NCBI GenBank assembly: GCA_947498595.1
Contig: CANMKX010000023.1
Coordinates: forward strand, 1 to 60,587
DNA: 60,587 nucleotides
Direction: 5' to 3'
Source: an uncultured Aquimarina sp.
Lineage (GTDB): Bacteria; Bacteroidota; Bacteroidia; Flavobacteriales; Flavobacteriaceae
The number at the start of each line of letters is the position of its first letter. Position 1 is the first letter of the stretch. A program made the translations under genes and the position numbers. Of this stretch, positions 1 through 11,734 are shown piece after piece. The notes under the pieces were generated by a model. The model made no database searches. It worked only from the letters and a program-made list of their open reading frames with translations, and was not told the origin of the DNA.

Positions 1-196
1 AACCTGCTATCAAATTTGAAACTACCAAATCAGACCAATTAACACTATTCTTATAAACCCTTAGATCGAATTCAGGTCTATAGGTTTTAGTATCTTATTA
101 TTAAGTATTAGAATTTTAAAAACTCATTCTATTTTCTATACCTTTTTAATCTGGAATCTTTTCTTAGCAATAATTCCTTATATCATAAGCTTTTTT

Positions 197-679
197 ATGA
201 AGCATAACAAACTATCGCCATTAATCTATTCTATGATTTTTATAGTTTGGCTACTTTTTTTCCCTAATGCTCCTTATATCATAACGGATTTAAAACACTT
301 GAAACACAGCAATACCCTTATTTGGTTTGATACTTTGCTCATATTAAGTTTTAGCTTAAATGGTTTGTTATTTTGCTTTGCTTCAATCCATAATATACAA
401 AGCTCTCTCAATCGTTATTTTTCTACCAAAAACAGTAATCTTATTATATACATATGCTTAATTCTAGCAGCATTTGGCATCTATCTAGGACGGTTCTTAA
501 GGTGGAATACTTGGGATATACTCAAGCGTCCATTTATAATAACAAAAGATATCATAAACAGAATCATCCATCCTATCGCTTATCATGAAGCATGGGAATT
601 TACATTCTCATTCGGTCTCTTTCTTAGCTTAATATTCTTCATAATTCAAGAACACATATTAATAAAAACTACTCATTAA
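197..679 (+). CDS. DUF1361 family membrane protein, N-terminus unresolved
   Basis: Polytopic inner-membrane protein of the DUF1361 type, function unknown. The first ATG is at 197, but the same frame stays open back to a TAG at 62-64. The residues just before the ATG (W-N-L-F-L-A-I-I-P-Y) look like the conserved first helix of this family, so the usual protein should begin upstream. No ATG, GTG or TTG lies in frame between 65 and 196. Either translation begins at 197 on a shortened protein, a rare codon (ATA/ATT) is used, or the start has been lost. The later part keeps the aromatic-rich W-W/P-N-A-P-Y-I-I-T-D-L motif and several helices. It lies 18 nt before creD and is probably co-transcribed with it. 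Confidence 0.72.
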   Translation: MKHNKLSPLIYSMIFIVWLLFFPNAPYIITDLKHLKHSNTLIWFDTLLILSFSLNGLLFCFASIHNIQSSLNRYFSTKNSNLIIYICLILAAFGIYLGRFLRWNTWDILKRPFIITKDIINRIIHPIAYHEAWEFTFSFGLFLSLIFFIIQEHILIKTTH

Positions 680-697
680 ATCTAAAAACAGACTCGT

Positions 698-2053
698 ATG
701 GAAATTCAAAAACAAAAAAAATCCTTCAATCAATGGCTTAAATCATCCATAACAGTACGCATGTTAATGGTAGGTTTTTTAATTCTTATTCTATTAATTC
801 CTCTATCATTTATAAAAAACTTAATACATGAACGAGCAAATAGGCAATCATCTGTAGTAAATGAAATTAATCAAAAATGGGGAAACGAAGTATTACTCTA
901 TGGTCCAATACTTAAAATTCCTTATCAAACACATCGTCTAAAGAAAATTTGGGATGAACAAACAAAATCATATACAGAAGAAGATCAAATTACGACTAAA
1001 AATGCTTTCTTTTTTCCTTCAACCTTAAACATTAAATCTAATATAAAATGCGAAACATTAGGAAGAAGCATATATGAATCTGTAGTTTACACAGCTGATA
1101 TGAAAATAGAAGGTAGTTTTCCTGTCCCCTCTTTTGATGCTTTGGAGATTAGTAAAGATGATATTTTATGGAATAAAGCAACTGTTATTGTTAACTCTAG
1201 TAACTTAAAAGGTATTAAAAGTAATCTAGCTATTGATATAGAAAAAAACAAATACAATTTAACTTCAAAATTCAACAAAGATTCTTATATCAATCGGCTA
1301 GAGACGAAATCTTTATCTGGCAATTCTTTTAATAGTAAAAAATCAATAGATTTTAATTTAGATCTTGTTATTAATGGTAGTGAACAAGTGCGATTTGTTC
1401 CTATTGGAAAAGAAACTAATGTCTCTATGCAGTCAGATTGGCCTACTCCAAGTTTTAATGGTAATTTTTTACCTAATACCAAAACAAAGGAGATAACAAA
1501 AGAAGGATTTAAGGCAAATTGGAAAGTACTGCAAATTAATAGAGAATTTGAACAAGAGTTTTACAATGGATTGCCTAATGTTACTGCTTCTACTTTTGGA
1601 GTACGTTTATTAATTCCTGTTGATGAATATCAAAAAAGTGAGCGTGCAGTTAAATATGGCTATTTAGTAATAGCCTTAACTTTCCTTATATTTTTTTTAC
1701 TACAAACAGTAAGTAAAATCAATATTCATCCATTTCAGTATTTAATGATTGGATTAGCGTTATCAATGTTTTATACATTATTACTTTCCATATCTGAACA
1801 TTCATCATTTCTAAAAGCGTATTTGATTGCTGGTATTGCCGTGATTGCATTAATTACCATATATTCTAAATCCATTCTTAAAAACATAAAATTTACAATA
1901 TTTATTTGGGGTTCACTTACAACCCTTTACACATTCATTTTTGTATTAATTCAGTTAGAAAATTATGCTTTACTAGTAGGGAGTATTGGTTTATTTATCA
2001 TATTAAGTACTATCATGCTTATATCTAAAAAGATTGATTGGAAAAATAATTAG
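698..2053 (+). CDS. creD: Inner membrane protein CreD family
   Basis: 451-residue CreD (Cet) family protein. It has one helix near residues 21-39, a large periplasmic region, and about five closely packed helices from about residue 315 to the C-terminus; this is the standard CreD layout and length. The N-terminal stretch after the first helix contains the family-like R-x-x-x-x-x-V-V-x-E-I-x-x-x-W-G segment followed by G-P-I-L-x-I-P-Y. In Enterobacteria CreD belongs to the CreBC envelope-stress regulon, but no creB or creC is seen here, so the role in this organism is inferred only. A terminator follows at 2160-2195. Confidence 0.9.
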   Translation: MEIQKQKKSFNQWLKSSITVRMLMVGFLILILLIPLSFIKNLIHERANRQSSVVNEINQKWGNEVLLYGPILKIPYQTHRLKKIWDEQTKSYTEEDQITTKNAFFFPSTLNIKSNIKCETLGRSIYESVVYTADMKIEGSFPVPSFDALEISKDDILWNKATVIVNSSNLKGIKSNLAIDIEKNKYNLTSKFNKDSYINRLETKSLSGNSFNSKKSIDFNLDLVINGSEQVRFVPIGKETNVSMQSDWPTPSFNGNFLPNTKTKEITKEGFKANWKVLQINREFEQEFYNGLPNVTASTFGVRLLIPVDEYQKSERAVKYGYLVIALTFLIFFLLQTVSKINIHPFQYLMIGLALSMFYTLLLSISEHSSFLKAYLIAGIAVIALITIYSKSILKNIKFTIFIWGSLTTLYTFIFVLIQLENYALLVGSIGLFIILSTIMLISKKIDWKNN

Positions 2054-2159
2054 CCTCAGTTTAATATATATACAACAATCTGTTATTTATTTTTTCTAAA
2101 TGAAATCCATAAAAATATTTCATTTTAAAACGTAACAATAAACACTTACATCAATATTA

Positions 2160-2195
2160 AAATCATCTTTTCTATCAAGGAAGATGATTTTTTTG
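2160..2195 (+). terminator. Intrinsic terminator after creD
   Basis: A 10-bp stem (AAATCATCTT at 2161-2170 with AAGATGATTT at 2182-2191) is followed by a T run. It closes the DUF1361-creD transcript. Confidence 0.75.
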
Positions 2196-2238
2196 TTCTT
2201 ATAAGTATCTTTATTTAAATTATTTATTCAACATCAAA

Positions 2239-2736
2239 ATGAAAAAAATTTTAATCATAGGGATTTTATCTTTTCCATTGTTTTTAAATACATCTTGCAA
2301 AAAAGAAACTCGCAAGGTAGAAACAATACAAACAGAAGAAATTCAATTTAAAAAAGAAGGGAAATTAGTCTTATCAAACAAAGATGGAGTTACAATTAAA
2401 AAACTTGATATAGAGATTGCTGATGATGATTACCAAATCCAAACAGGATTAATGTATAGAAAATCCATGAAGGAAAATCAAGGAATGTTATTTCTATTTA
2501 AGAATAGTATTGTTAGGTATTTTTATATGAAAAACACTTTAATCCCATTAGATATTATTTACATAGATCAAAGCAAACATATTGTAAGCATTCAAAAAAA
2601 CGCGAAGCCTCTTGACGAAACCACACTTCCTTCTGAAGGGCCAGCTATGTATGTGTTAGAAATTAATGCTGGTTTAAGTGATCAATGGGGATTAAAAAAA
2701 GGAGATAAAATGTCTTTTATCTCTTCTCAAGACTAA
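2239..2736 (+). CDS. DUF192 family lipoprotein
   Basis: 165-residue protein with a lipoprotein signal peptide (lipobox L-N-T-S-C, Cys20) and a DUF192 domain from about residue 45 to the end. Family signatures visible are G-L-M-Y-R-K-S-M, the Gly-Met-Leu-Phe core, the F-x-M-K-N-T-x-x-P-L-D-I-I-Y-I segment and a closing G-D-K-M-x-F. The biochemical function of DUF192 is not established. The gene stands alone between two terminators and is convergent with secDF. Confidence 0.88.
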   Translation: MKKILIIGILSFPLFLNTSCKKETRKVETIQTEEIQFKKEGKLVLSNKDGVTIKKLDIEIADDDYQIQTGLMYRKSMKENQGMLFLFKNSIVRYFYMKNTLIPLDIIYIDQSKHIVSIQKNAKPLDETTLPSEGPAMYVLEINAGLSDQWGLKKGDKMSFISSQD

Positions 2737-2760
2737 CCATTTATTATTTATAAAAATAAA

Positions 2761-2788
2761 AAACCGCTACATAAGTAGCGGTTTTTTT
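2761..2788. terminator. Bidirectional terminator between DUF192 gene and secDF
   Basis: Perfect 10-bp stem AAACCGCTAC / GTAGCGGTTT with a 4-nt loop, an A run before it and a T run after it. It can serve both convergent genes. Confidence 0.85.
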
Positions 2789-2808
2789 ATAATATATCAA
2801 GAAAAAAA

Positions 2809-5799
2809 TTAAGCTTTCACTTCTTCTGTTTCTTCTTCTTTAGGTTCTTCCATTTTCAAACCAACCTTGCTGATTGTATCAAACATTACTGGTGTTGCAA
2901 TAAATAACGAAGAATATGTTCCTACTAATACCCCTACGATTAATGCAAACATTAATCCTTGAATAGATTCACCACCAAAAATAAAGATTGATAATAATAC
3001 AATCAAAGTAGTTAATGACGTATTTAACGTACGGCTTAAAGTACTATTTAATGCACCGTTAACAGTTTTTTCTAATGGCCAATCTGTATGTTCTTTAAAG
3101 AATTCTCTAATTCTATCAAAAACAACCACGGTATCATTTAATGAATATCCAATCACAGTTAATATTGCTGCAATAAACGCTTGGTCAATCTCCATATTAA
3201 ATGGCATAAATTTCCATGTTAAAGAGAAAATCCCTAATACGATTAATACATCATGGAATACAGCAGCTACAGCTCCTAAACTAAATTGCCATCTTCTAAA
3301 ACGTAATAAGATATATAAGAATACTACAATTAATGATCCTAATACAGCCCATACAGAAGATTGTTTAATATCATCTGCTATAGTTGGTCCTACTTCCATT
3401 GAAGCCATTACACCAACTTGCTTATCCTCTTTACCATTCATAAACTCATCTTGAGTTAATCCTTCAGTTAAATGAGGTTTTAAAGCTGTGAATAATTTAT
3501 TTGCAATATCTGCATCAACTTCTTCACCAGATTCTCCAACTCTGAAAGTTGTAGTAACTTTTAATTGATTTGCTGATCCATAAGTTTTAGCTTGAGCACT
3601 TCCAAATTGCGCTTGTAAGTCTCCTGCTATTTGAGTAGGATTTACATCATTTGCAAAACGAACAATATAATCTCTTCCTCCTTTAAAATCTACTCCTTGA
3701 TTTAATCCTGACCCAAACAATAATGAACCTAAACCAATCAAGATAACTACAGCCGAAATTCCGTAAGCTATTTTACGCTTCGCTAAGAATCCAACATTCA
3801 TTTTACTAAACCAGTTTTTAGTCAATCCAGTAGAAAAGTCTAATGATTTTCCATTTTTACCAAACCCATCAATTAATAAACGAGTTACAAAAATTGCTGT
3901 AAATAATGAAGTAGCAATACCTATTAATAATGTTGTAGCAAAACCTTTAATTGGTCCTGTACCTAATAAAAATAAGATTAATGCAGTTAGTCCTGTAGTA
4001 ATATTGGCATCAAAAATAGATGACAATGCATTACTAAACCCATCTTTAATTGCGTCTGCTTGAGATTTCCCTTTTCCAAGTTCCTCTCTAATACGCTCAA
4101 AGATTAATACGTTTGCATCCACAGACATACCAATTGTTAATACAATACCGGCAATACCAGGTAATGTAAGTACAGCTTTTAGTCCTGCTAATACTCCAAA
4201 TATAAATAAGATATTAACTACTAAAGCGATATCTGCAAATAGACCAGCTTTACCATAATAAAATATCATCCATACTAATACTAATGCTAATGCTATTAAG
4301 AAAGAGCTTATTCCACTATCAATTGCTTCTTGACCTAAAGATGGTCCTACAACAGCACTTTGAATAATATCTGCTGAAGCTGGTAATTTACCTGCTCTTA
4401 ATACATTTGCTAAATCTTGTCCTTCTGCAACAGTAAAGGTTCCAGTAATTTCACTACGTCCTCCAGAAATAGGTCCTGTAGAAACTCCAGGTGCAGAATA
4501 TACAACGTCGTCTAAAACAATTGCTATCTGACTTCCGTTTTGAGAAGCTCTTCCAGTCATTTCTTCCCAAATCTTAGCTCCTTTACCATCCATTTGCATA
4601 GATACAGCAATACGTCCTAATTGATCATATGTCTGACTTGCATCAGTAACCACATTACCACTTAATTCTGGCTTGCTTTCACGATTTCCTTTTAAAGCAT
4701 ATAAATCAACAACTTCACTATCTTTTACAGGTTTACCCCATACAAATTTAGCATAACGTTGTTCAACAGGTAATAAGCTTTTAACTGCTGGATTTCTTAA
4801 ATAAGCATTAAATTGAGCAGTATCTTTAATTGCTACAGTAGCTAAGATTCCTCCTCCATTAGGTCCTCCTGCGAATAAATCAAAAAGAGGATTCGCTTCA
4901 GCTACTTCAGTAGAATCTTCAGAGTCTTCTAATAATTCTTCTACTGATGTATCTGCATCTGTAGAATCTTTTTCTACTTCTTTAGCAGTTTCTTCTACTT
5001 TTTTATCTTGTTCTTTTAAAACATTGTTAGCTGCAAATAAGAATTGTCCAATTTCAGATGATTTATATACATCCCAAAATTCTAATTGTGCAGTACTCTG
5101 TAATAATTTTTTAACACGATCTACGTCTTTTGCTCCAGGAAGTTCTACAAGAATACGACCAGATTCACCTAAACGTTGAATATTAGGTTGAGTTACCCCA
5201 AACTTATCAATACGTTTACGTAATACTTCAAATGCAGAGGTAATTGACTCATCAATTCTTTTAGACAATACTGGTTTTACTTCAGCATTTGTCATTTCGA
5301 AATTAATTACATCACTTAATCCTTTGTTTGCAAAGATGTCTGGAGAAGCTAATTTAGCATCTGGAATACTTTCAAATGCTGTGAAGAAATCTTCTACATA
5401 AGTATTCTGTCCATCTTTTTGAGATTCATCTGCTTTAGCTAGTGCTTGATTAAAAGCTGGATCTTTTGAATCATTAGCCAATCCTTTAAGGATATCTTTT
5501 ACAGAGATCTGAAGAATTACGTTAATTCCACCTCTAAGGTCAAGTCCTTTATTAAGTTCTTTATCCTTAGCATCATTATACGTTATTCCAGCGAAGATTT
5601 CTTCTTTACCGATAGAATCTAAGTAATTGCGTTCTGCAACTTCTCTTAATTTTGAGCTACCGCTGTCTGGATATTTATTTTTCGCATAAACCTCAGCTTC
5701 TTTCTCCTTAGTAAATGTCAAATACGTATACGATAACTGGTAAATACATACCAAACCGAATAATATTGCAAATACTCTAACAAGTCCTTTATTCTGCAT
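2809..5799 (-). CDS. secDF: Protein translocase subunit SecDF (fused)
   Basis: 996-residue fusion of SecD and SecF, the proton-driven membrane subunits that pull exported proteins out of SecYEG on the periplasmic side. The N-terminal helix (about 8-28) is followed by the L-D-L-R-G-G-I-N motif of SecD. The first RND helix block carries G-M-S-V-D-A-N-V-L-I-F-E-R-I near residue 555. The SecF half carries D-F-K-G-G and G-Y-S-L-N-D-T-V-V-V-F-D-R-I near residue 883. An acidic Glu/Asp/Ser/Thr-rich insert lies in the periplasmic P1 region at roughly residues 265-300, and the C-terminal tail is very Glu-rich. Single-chain SecDF is the usual arrangement in Bacteroidetes. It has its own promoter at 5842-5872. 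Confidence 0.97.
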   Translation of the reverse strand: MQNKGLVRVFAILFGLVCIYQLSYTYLTFTKEKEAEVYAKNKYPDSGSSKLREVAERNYLDSIGKEEIFAGITYNDAKDKELNKGLDLRGGINVILQISVKDILKGLANDSKDPAFNQALAKADESQKDGQNTYVEDFFTAFESIPDAKLASPDIFANKGLSDVINFEMTNAEVKPVLSKRIDESITSAFEVLRKRIDKFGVTQPNIQRLGESGRILVELPGAKDVDRVKKLLQSTAQLEFWDVYKSSEIGQFLFAANNVLKEQDKKVEETAKEVEKDSTDADTSVEELLEDSEDSTEVAEANPLFDLFAGGPNGGGILATVAIKDTAQFNAYLRNPAVKSLLPVEQRYAKFVWGKPVKDSEVVDLYALKGNRESKPELSGNVVTDASQTYDQLGRIAVSMQMDGKGAKIWEEMTGRASQNGSQIAIVLDDVVYSAPGVSTGPISGGRSEITGTFTVAEGQDLANVLRAGKLPASADIIQSAVVGPSLGQEAIDSGISSFLIALALVLVWMIFYYGKAGLFADIALVVNILFIFGVLAGLKAVLTLPGIAGIVLTIGMSVDANVLIFERIREELGKGKSQADAIKDGFSNALSSIFDANITTGLTALILFLLGTGPIKGFATTLLIGIATSLFTAIFVTRLLIDGFGKNGKSLDFSTGLTKNWFSKMNVGFLAKRKIAYGISAVVILIGLGSLLFGSGLNQGVDFKGGRDYIVRFANDVNPTQIAGDLQAQFGSAQAKTYGSANQLKVTTTFRVGESGEEVDADIANKLFTALKPHLTEGLTQDEFMNGKEDKQVGVMASMEVGPTIADDIKQSSVWAVLGSLIVVFLYILLRFRRWQFSLGAVAAVFHDVLIVLGIFSLTWKFMPFNMEIDQAFIAAILTVIGYSLNDTVVVFDRIREFFKEHTDWPLEKTVNGALNSTLSRTLNTSLTTLIVLLSIFIFGGESIQGLMFALIVGVLVGTYSSLFIATPVMFDTISKVGLKMEEPKEEETEEVKA

Positions 5800-5841
5800 T
5801 ATTTTTAATTAAATATTAATTGGTCATTTTTATAAAACGGA

Positions 5842-5872
5842 CAAATATAGGATTTCAAAAAATAAATGGCAA
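5842..5872 (-). promoter_or_regulatory. secDF promoter (Bacteroidetes -33/-7 type)
   Basis: On the minus strand a TTG (5872-5870) is followed after 20 nt by TATATTTG (5849-5842), matching the Bacteroidetes TTG-N19/20-TAnnTTTG promoter. It lies about 43 nt upstream of the secDF ATG. Confidence 0.75.
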
Positions 5873-5883
5873 TTACTTTTTAA

Positions 5884-5913
5884 ATAAAAAAAGATCGCTT
5901 TGCAAGCGATCTT
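5884..5913 (-). terminator. mdh terminator
   Basis: Stem AAGATCGCTT / AAGCGATCTT with a 3-nt loop, followed on the minus strand by a run of seven T. It lies about 50 nt past the mdh stop codon. Confidence 0.85.
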
Positions 5914-5965
5914 CTCTATTTATTGATAATTTTGCTATTATCTTTATATTTTAACAATTGTTTTA

Positions 5966-6892
5966 TTACAATTCTAATAATCCATTTGTCTTTTTAACAC
6001 CTTCTGCGCTTTCTTGCATTTTAGCTTTCTCAGCGTCACTTAAATCAATATCAACAATACGTTCAATACCATTTTTACCTAATACAACAGGTACTCCAAT
6101 GCATAAATCATTTAAATCGTATTCTCCTTCAAGTAGTGTTGAACAAGGGAATATTTTCTTTTGATCACAAGCAATAGCTTGTACTAATCCTGAAACTGCA
6201 GCTCCTGGAGCGTACCAAGCACTTGTTCCTAATAATTTTGTTAATGTAGCACCTCCTACTTTTGTATCTGCTGCTACTTGCTCTAATCTATCCGAATCAA
6301 TGAATTGTGATACTGGTACACTATTTCTTGTAGCCAATCTTGTTAAAGGAACCATTCCTTTATCACTATGTCCACCTATTACCATACCATCTACATCAGA
6401 AATAGGCGCCTCTAATGCTTCTGCTAATCTATACTTAAAACGTGCACTATCTAATGCTCCTCCCATACCAATGATTCTATTCTTTGGTAATCCAGTAGTT
6501 TTATGTACTAAATATGTCATTGTATCCATAGGATTACTTACAACAATCATTATTGTATTTGGAGAATGCTCAATTAAGTTAGCTGATACAGATTTTACAA
6601 TTCCTGCATTAATCCCTATTAATTCTTCACGAGTCATTCCTGGTTTACGTGGAATACCACTAGTAATTACTACGATATCACTTCCGGCAGTTTTACTATA
6701 ATCATTTGTAGTTCCTACAATTTTTGTATCAAAACCGTTCAATGAAGCTGTTTGCATAAGATCCATTGCTTTTCCTTCTGCAAATCCTTCTTTAATATCT
6801 AAAATTACTACTTCTGAAGCGAAATTTTTAATTGCAATGTACTCTGCGCAACTTGCACCTACAGCACCTGCTCCTACTACGGTTACTTTCAT
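5966..6892 (-). CDS. mdh: Malate dehydrogenase
   Basis: 308-residue NAD-dependent malate dehydrogenase of the lactate-dehydrogenase-like type, which interconverts malate and oxaloacetate in the TCA cycle. The N-terminus has the Rossmann motif G-A-G-A-V-G at residues 7-12. The mobile loop G-I-P-R-K-P-G-M-T-R-E-E-L near residue 80 supplies the substrate-binding arginines, with arginine rather than the glutamine of lactate dehydrogenases at the specificity position. The catalytic His lies in G-G-H-S-D-K-G-M near residue 175. Length and motifs are complete. It is a single-gene unit with a terminator at 5884-5913. Confidence 0.95.
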   Translation of the reverse strand: MKVTVVGAGAVGASCAEYIAIKNFASEVVILDIKEGFAEGKAMDLMQTASLNGFDTKIVGTTNDYSKTAGSDIVVITSGIPRKPGMTREELIGINAGIVKSVSANLIEHSPNTIMIVVSNPMDTMTYLVHKTTGLPKNRIIGMGGALDSARFKYRLAEALEAPISDVDGMVIGGHSDKGMVPLTRLATRNSVPVSQFIDSDRLEQVAADTKVGGATLTKLLGTSAWYAPGAAVSGLVQAIACDQKKIFPCSTLLEGEYDLNDLCIGVPVVLGKNGIERIVDIDLSDAEKAKMQESAEGVKKTNGLLEL

Positions 6893-7087
6893 CTATTTAT
6901 ATTTATGATTTTGATTAAAATTTATTTTCTACTGCGAAAATACGAATTCTTCACAGATTTCTTTTCTCAACAAAAGGTTAAATATCAACTTGGTTATATT
7001 CTTAGCTTTTTCATTACCTTATGTTTATTTACATTATGTTATGTCGTATTCTTTCTAGTAACTTAACTTATTTTATTTTCTACAAAT

Positions 7088-7116
7088 AAAAAAACCGTTC
7101 AATAGTATTGAACGGT
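7088..7116 (-). terminator. Terminator after the 7141-7881 gene
   Basis: Near-perfect palindrome ACCGTTCAATA / TATTGAACGGT at 7094-7116, followed on the minus strand by a run of seven T. It ends the gyrB-downstream transcript. Confidence 0.85.
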
Positions 7117-7140
7117 CTCTTTTATTGTATTTGAATAGTA

Positions 7141-7881
7141 TTAGTTTCCTAAACTGAATTCAGTATAATCTAAGATATATACTCCTAATAAACTCCATTT
7201 TATTTTTTTATCAGCATATTTTGCTTTGAACTTATCATTGTCCATAAATAATTCTTCAAAAAAGTCTTTAAAATCACTTTTATGTAACCAAACTATTTTA
7301 TCTCCTTTTTTCAAGTAATAAGATTTTGCTATACCTCCAGCTAATTTCAATCCTCCTACTCCAATACTTCCTGTTTTACTTGCAAAAGGATCATGAAAAA
7401 CCTGCATCACAGCGCTAAATCTTGGATTTACTAACTGCATTAAATATTCTGCTTCTGCTTTCTTATTTTTTAAAGAAACTTTTTGATTTGTATAATATGA
7501 GTATCCTTTATTTACAACATCTGATAAGCTTGAATTTCCCCATTTTGAAACATCATAGAATACATTATTAAATTTACCTGCTTTTTCAAAACCAGAAGGA
7601 TATACATATAATTCTTTAATTTCACTAGCAGGTATTTTTTCTACTTGCTTTTCTGCTATCTCAAAATAAACTTCTCTAATTTGTCCTTTCTTAGTTTTAG
7701 TTTTTTTCAGTTTTCCTTCGATTTTTTTTCCATCTTTATAAGTAAGGTAAGCTGTTTTTTTTCTTGAAAACGTTTCATACCCTGGATCAAATCGTGCTTG
7801 TTTTTCTCTTTCTTTAAGGTTTTCTTGAGCAAAAACTGTTACACTTGCTAGGAACAGTACAAATAATAATTTTAATTTCAT
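7141..7881 (-). CDS. Exported protein of unknown function
   Basis: 246-residue protein with a clear signal peptide (cleavage after about residue 18, V-F-A-Q). The mature part is basic and rich in Lys and Tyr, with no lipobox, transmembrane helix or catalytic motif that I recognise. Residues near 45-100 (T-Y-K-D-G-K-K-I-E-G, then E-I-A-E-K) look like small beta-strand repeats. It starts 38 nt downstream of gyrB on the same strand with no terminator between, so it is probably co-transcribed with gyrB. This may be chance proximity rather than a functional link. Confidence 0.75.
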   Translation of the reverse strand: MKLKLLFVLFLASVTVFAQENLKEREKQARFDPGYETFSRKKTAYLTYKDGKKIEGKLKKTKTKKGQIREVYFEIAEKQVEKIPASEIKELYVYPSGFEKAGKFNNVFYDVSKWGNSSLSDVVNKGYSYYTNQKVSLKNKKAEAEYLMQLVNPRFSAVMQVFHDPFASKTGSIGVGGLKLAGGIAKSYYLKKGDKIVWLHKSDFKDFFEELFMDNDKFKAKYADKKIKWSLLGVYILDYTEFSLGN

Positions 7882-7919
7882 GATAGTTGTTTTTTTTTAA
7901 TTGACTACTTAATTAAGCT

Positions 7920-9869
<1,950 letters not shown>

Positions 9870-9890
9870 TTAAACAATTCTCGTAACAAG

Positions 9891-9898
9891 CAAATATA
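9891..9898 (-). promoter_or_regulatory. gyrB -7 promoter box
   Basis: TATATTTG on the minus strand matches TAnnTTTG, about 37 nt upstream of the gyrB ATG. A convincing -33 TTG was not found, so this is less certain than the secDF promoter. Confidence 0.6.
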
Positions 9899-10005
9899 AC
9901 AAAAGCAAGCTATTATCATAATATATAGCCAAATTAGAATGCATAAGTTATTAACAAAAAAATGCATTCATCACAAAATGAATTCTTATTTATTTTCTAA
10001 TTTTA

Positions 10006-10037
10006 TTAAAAAAGCGTCATAAAATTTATGACGCTTT
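10006..10037 (-). terminator. asnB terminator
   Basis: Stem AAAGCGTCATAAA / TTTATGACGCTTT at 10011-10037, followed on the minus strand by T residues. It lies 33 nt past the asnB stop. Confidence 0.82.
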
Positions 10038-10069
10038 AAATAATTCAATACTATTCAAATAATTTTCAT

Positions 10070-11734
10070 CTAATACGCATCAACATGCACTTGAGCAATA
10101 GCTCTTCCTGATGGTTCATTTAAATTTTTAAAAGCTTCATCCCATTCTAATGCTATCTTAGTGCTACATGCTACCGATGGTTCTTGTGGTACACATAATG
10201 CAGCTGCATCTGATGGAAAATGTTCTCCAAAGATTGAACGATAATAGAATTCTTCTTTAGAGGTTGGTGTTTGTAATGGAAACTTATATTTAGCGTTGGT
10301 TAATTGCTCATCTGTCACTTCTTTTTCTACGACTTCTTTTAATGTATCAATCCAGCTATATCCTACTCCATCAGAAAATTGTTCTTTCTGTCTCCATGCC
10401 ACACTTTCTGGTAAGTATGATTCAAATGCTTTACGGATTACCCATTTTTCCATACGCTCTCCATTAATCATTTTATCATCTGGATTTATCCTCATCGCTA
10501 CATCCATAAATTCTTTATCCAAAAATGGTACTCTTCCTTCAATTCCCCATGCTGCTAATGATTTATTAGCTCTTAAACAATCATACATGTGCAGTTTCTC
10601 CAGTTTTCGTACAGTTTCTTCGTGAAATTCTTGTGCATTAGGTGCTTTGTGAAAATATAAATATCCTCCAAAAATCTCATCGGCTCCTTCACCAGAAAGA
10701 ACCATTTTAACTCCCATTGACTTTATTACTCTAGCCATTAGGTACATTGGCGTTGAAGCTCTTATTGTTGTTACATCGTATGTCTCTAAATGATATATTA
10801 CATCTTTAATTGCATCTAATCCTTCTTGAATTGTAAATTTAATTTCGTGATGTACAGTACCAATATGATCTGCCACTTTTTGAGCTGCTGCCAAATCTGG
10901 AGACCCCTCTAGTCCTATAGAAAAAGAATGCAACCTAGGCCACCACGCATCAGTTGTATCTCCTGATTCTATTCTTTTTTCGGCATATTTTTTTGCTATA
11001 GCAGAAGTTACTGACGAATCCAAACCTCCAGATAATAAAACCCCATAAGGTACATCTGACATTAATTGTCTATGCACTGCTGCTTCAAGAGCATCTCTAA
11101 CCTCGTCAATACTCGTTTGATTTTCTTTCACCTGATCATAATCAGACCAATCTCTTTTGTACCATCTCTTTAATTCTCCATCACTACTTGATAAATAATG
11201 CCCTGGAGGGAATAATTCAATTTTTGTACATATTCCTTCTAATGCTTTAAGTTCTGATCCTATATAAAAAGTACCGTTCTCATCCCATCCCATATATAGC
11301 GGGATAATCCCCATATGATCTCTTCCGATCAAATATTCATCACGTTCGACATCATAAACTGCAAAACCAAAAATTCCATTTAAATCATCTAAAAAATCAC
11401 TTCCTTTTTCTCTGTATAATGCTAATATAACTTCACAGTCAGATTCAGTTTGAAAATCATATACTTCCTCTAATTCTTTTCTTATTGTTCTATGGTTGTA
11501 TATTTCTCCATTAGCTGCTAAAACAAGTTTTTGATCTTTACTCAATAAAGGTTGTTTTCCTGAAGCTGGATCAACTATTGCTAACCGTTCGTGTGTCATT
11601 ATCACATTTTCATTATGAAAAACACCACTCCAATCTGGTCCTCTATGACGAATTTTTTTCGACATTTCTAATAATTGAGGTCTTAACACTTCTGCTTTTT
11701 CTTTTAAATCAAATGCACATACTATTCCACACAT
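10070..11734 (-). CDS. asnB: Asparagine synthase B (glutamine-hydrolysing)
   Basis: 554-residue cytosolic enzyme that makes asparagine from aspartate, glutamine and ATP. The start M-C-G-I-V exposes Cys2, the nucleophile of the glutamine amidotransferase domain. Further motifs in that domain are R-H-R-G-P-D, A-N-G-E-I-Y-N-H and the G-S-E-L-K hinge. The synthetase domain has the PP-loop L-S-G-G-L-D-S-S near residue 235 and G-E-G-A-D-E-I-F-G-G-Y. Length matches E. coli AsnB closely. The gene is monocistronic, with its own terminator. Confidence 0.96.
   Translation of the reverse strand: MCGIVCAFDLKEKAEVLRPQLLEMSKKIRHRGPDWSGVFHNENVIMTHERLAIVDPASGKQPLLSKDQKLVLAANGEIYNHRTIRKELEEVYDFQTESDCEVILALYREKGSDFLDDLNGIFGFAVYDVERDEYLIGRDHMGIIPLYMGWDENGTFYIGSELKALEGICTKIELFPPGHYLSSSDGELKRWYKRDWSDYDQVKENQTSIDEVRDALEAAVHRQLMSDVPYGVLLSGGLDSSVTSAIAKKYAEKRIESGDTTDAWWPRLHSFSIGLEGSPDLAAAQKVADHIGTVHHEIKFTIQEGLDAIKDVIYHLETYDVTTIRASTPMYLMARVIKSMGVKMVLSGEGADEIFGGYLYFHKAPNAQEFHEETVRKLEKLHMYDCLRANKSLAAWGIEGRVPFLDKEFMDVAMRINPDDKMINGERMEKWVIRKAFESYLPESVAWRQKEQFSDGVGYSWIDTLKEVVEKEVTDEQLTNAKYKFPLQTPTSKEEFYYRSIFGEHFPSDAAALCVPQEPSVACSTKIALEWDEAFKNLNEPSGRAIAQVHVDAY

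Noticed and set aside
6300..6701. Plus-strand 133-codon ORF opposite mdh
   Set aside because: It is wholly inside a complete mdh gene, with no promoter or plausible product.
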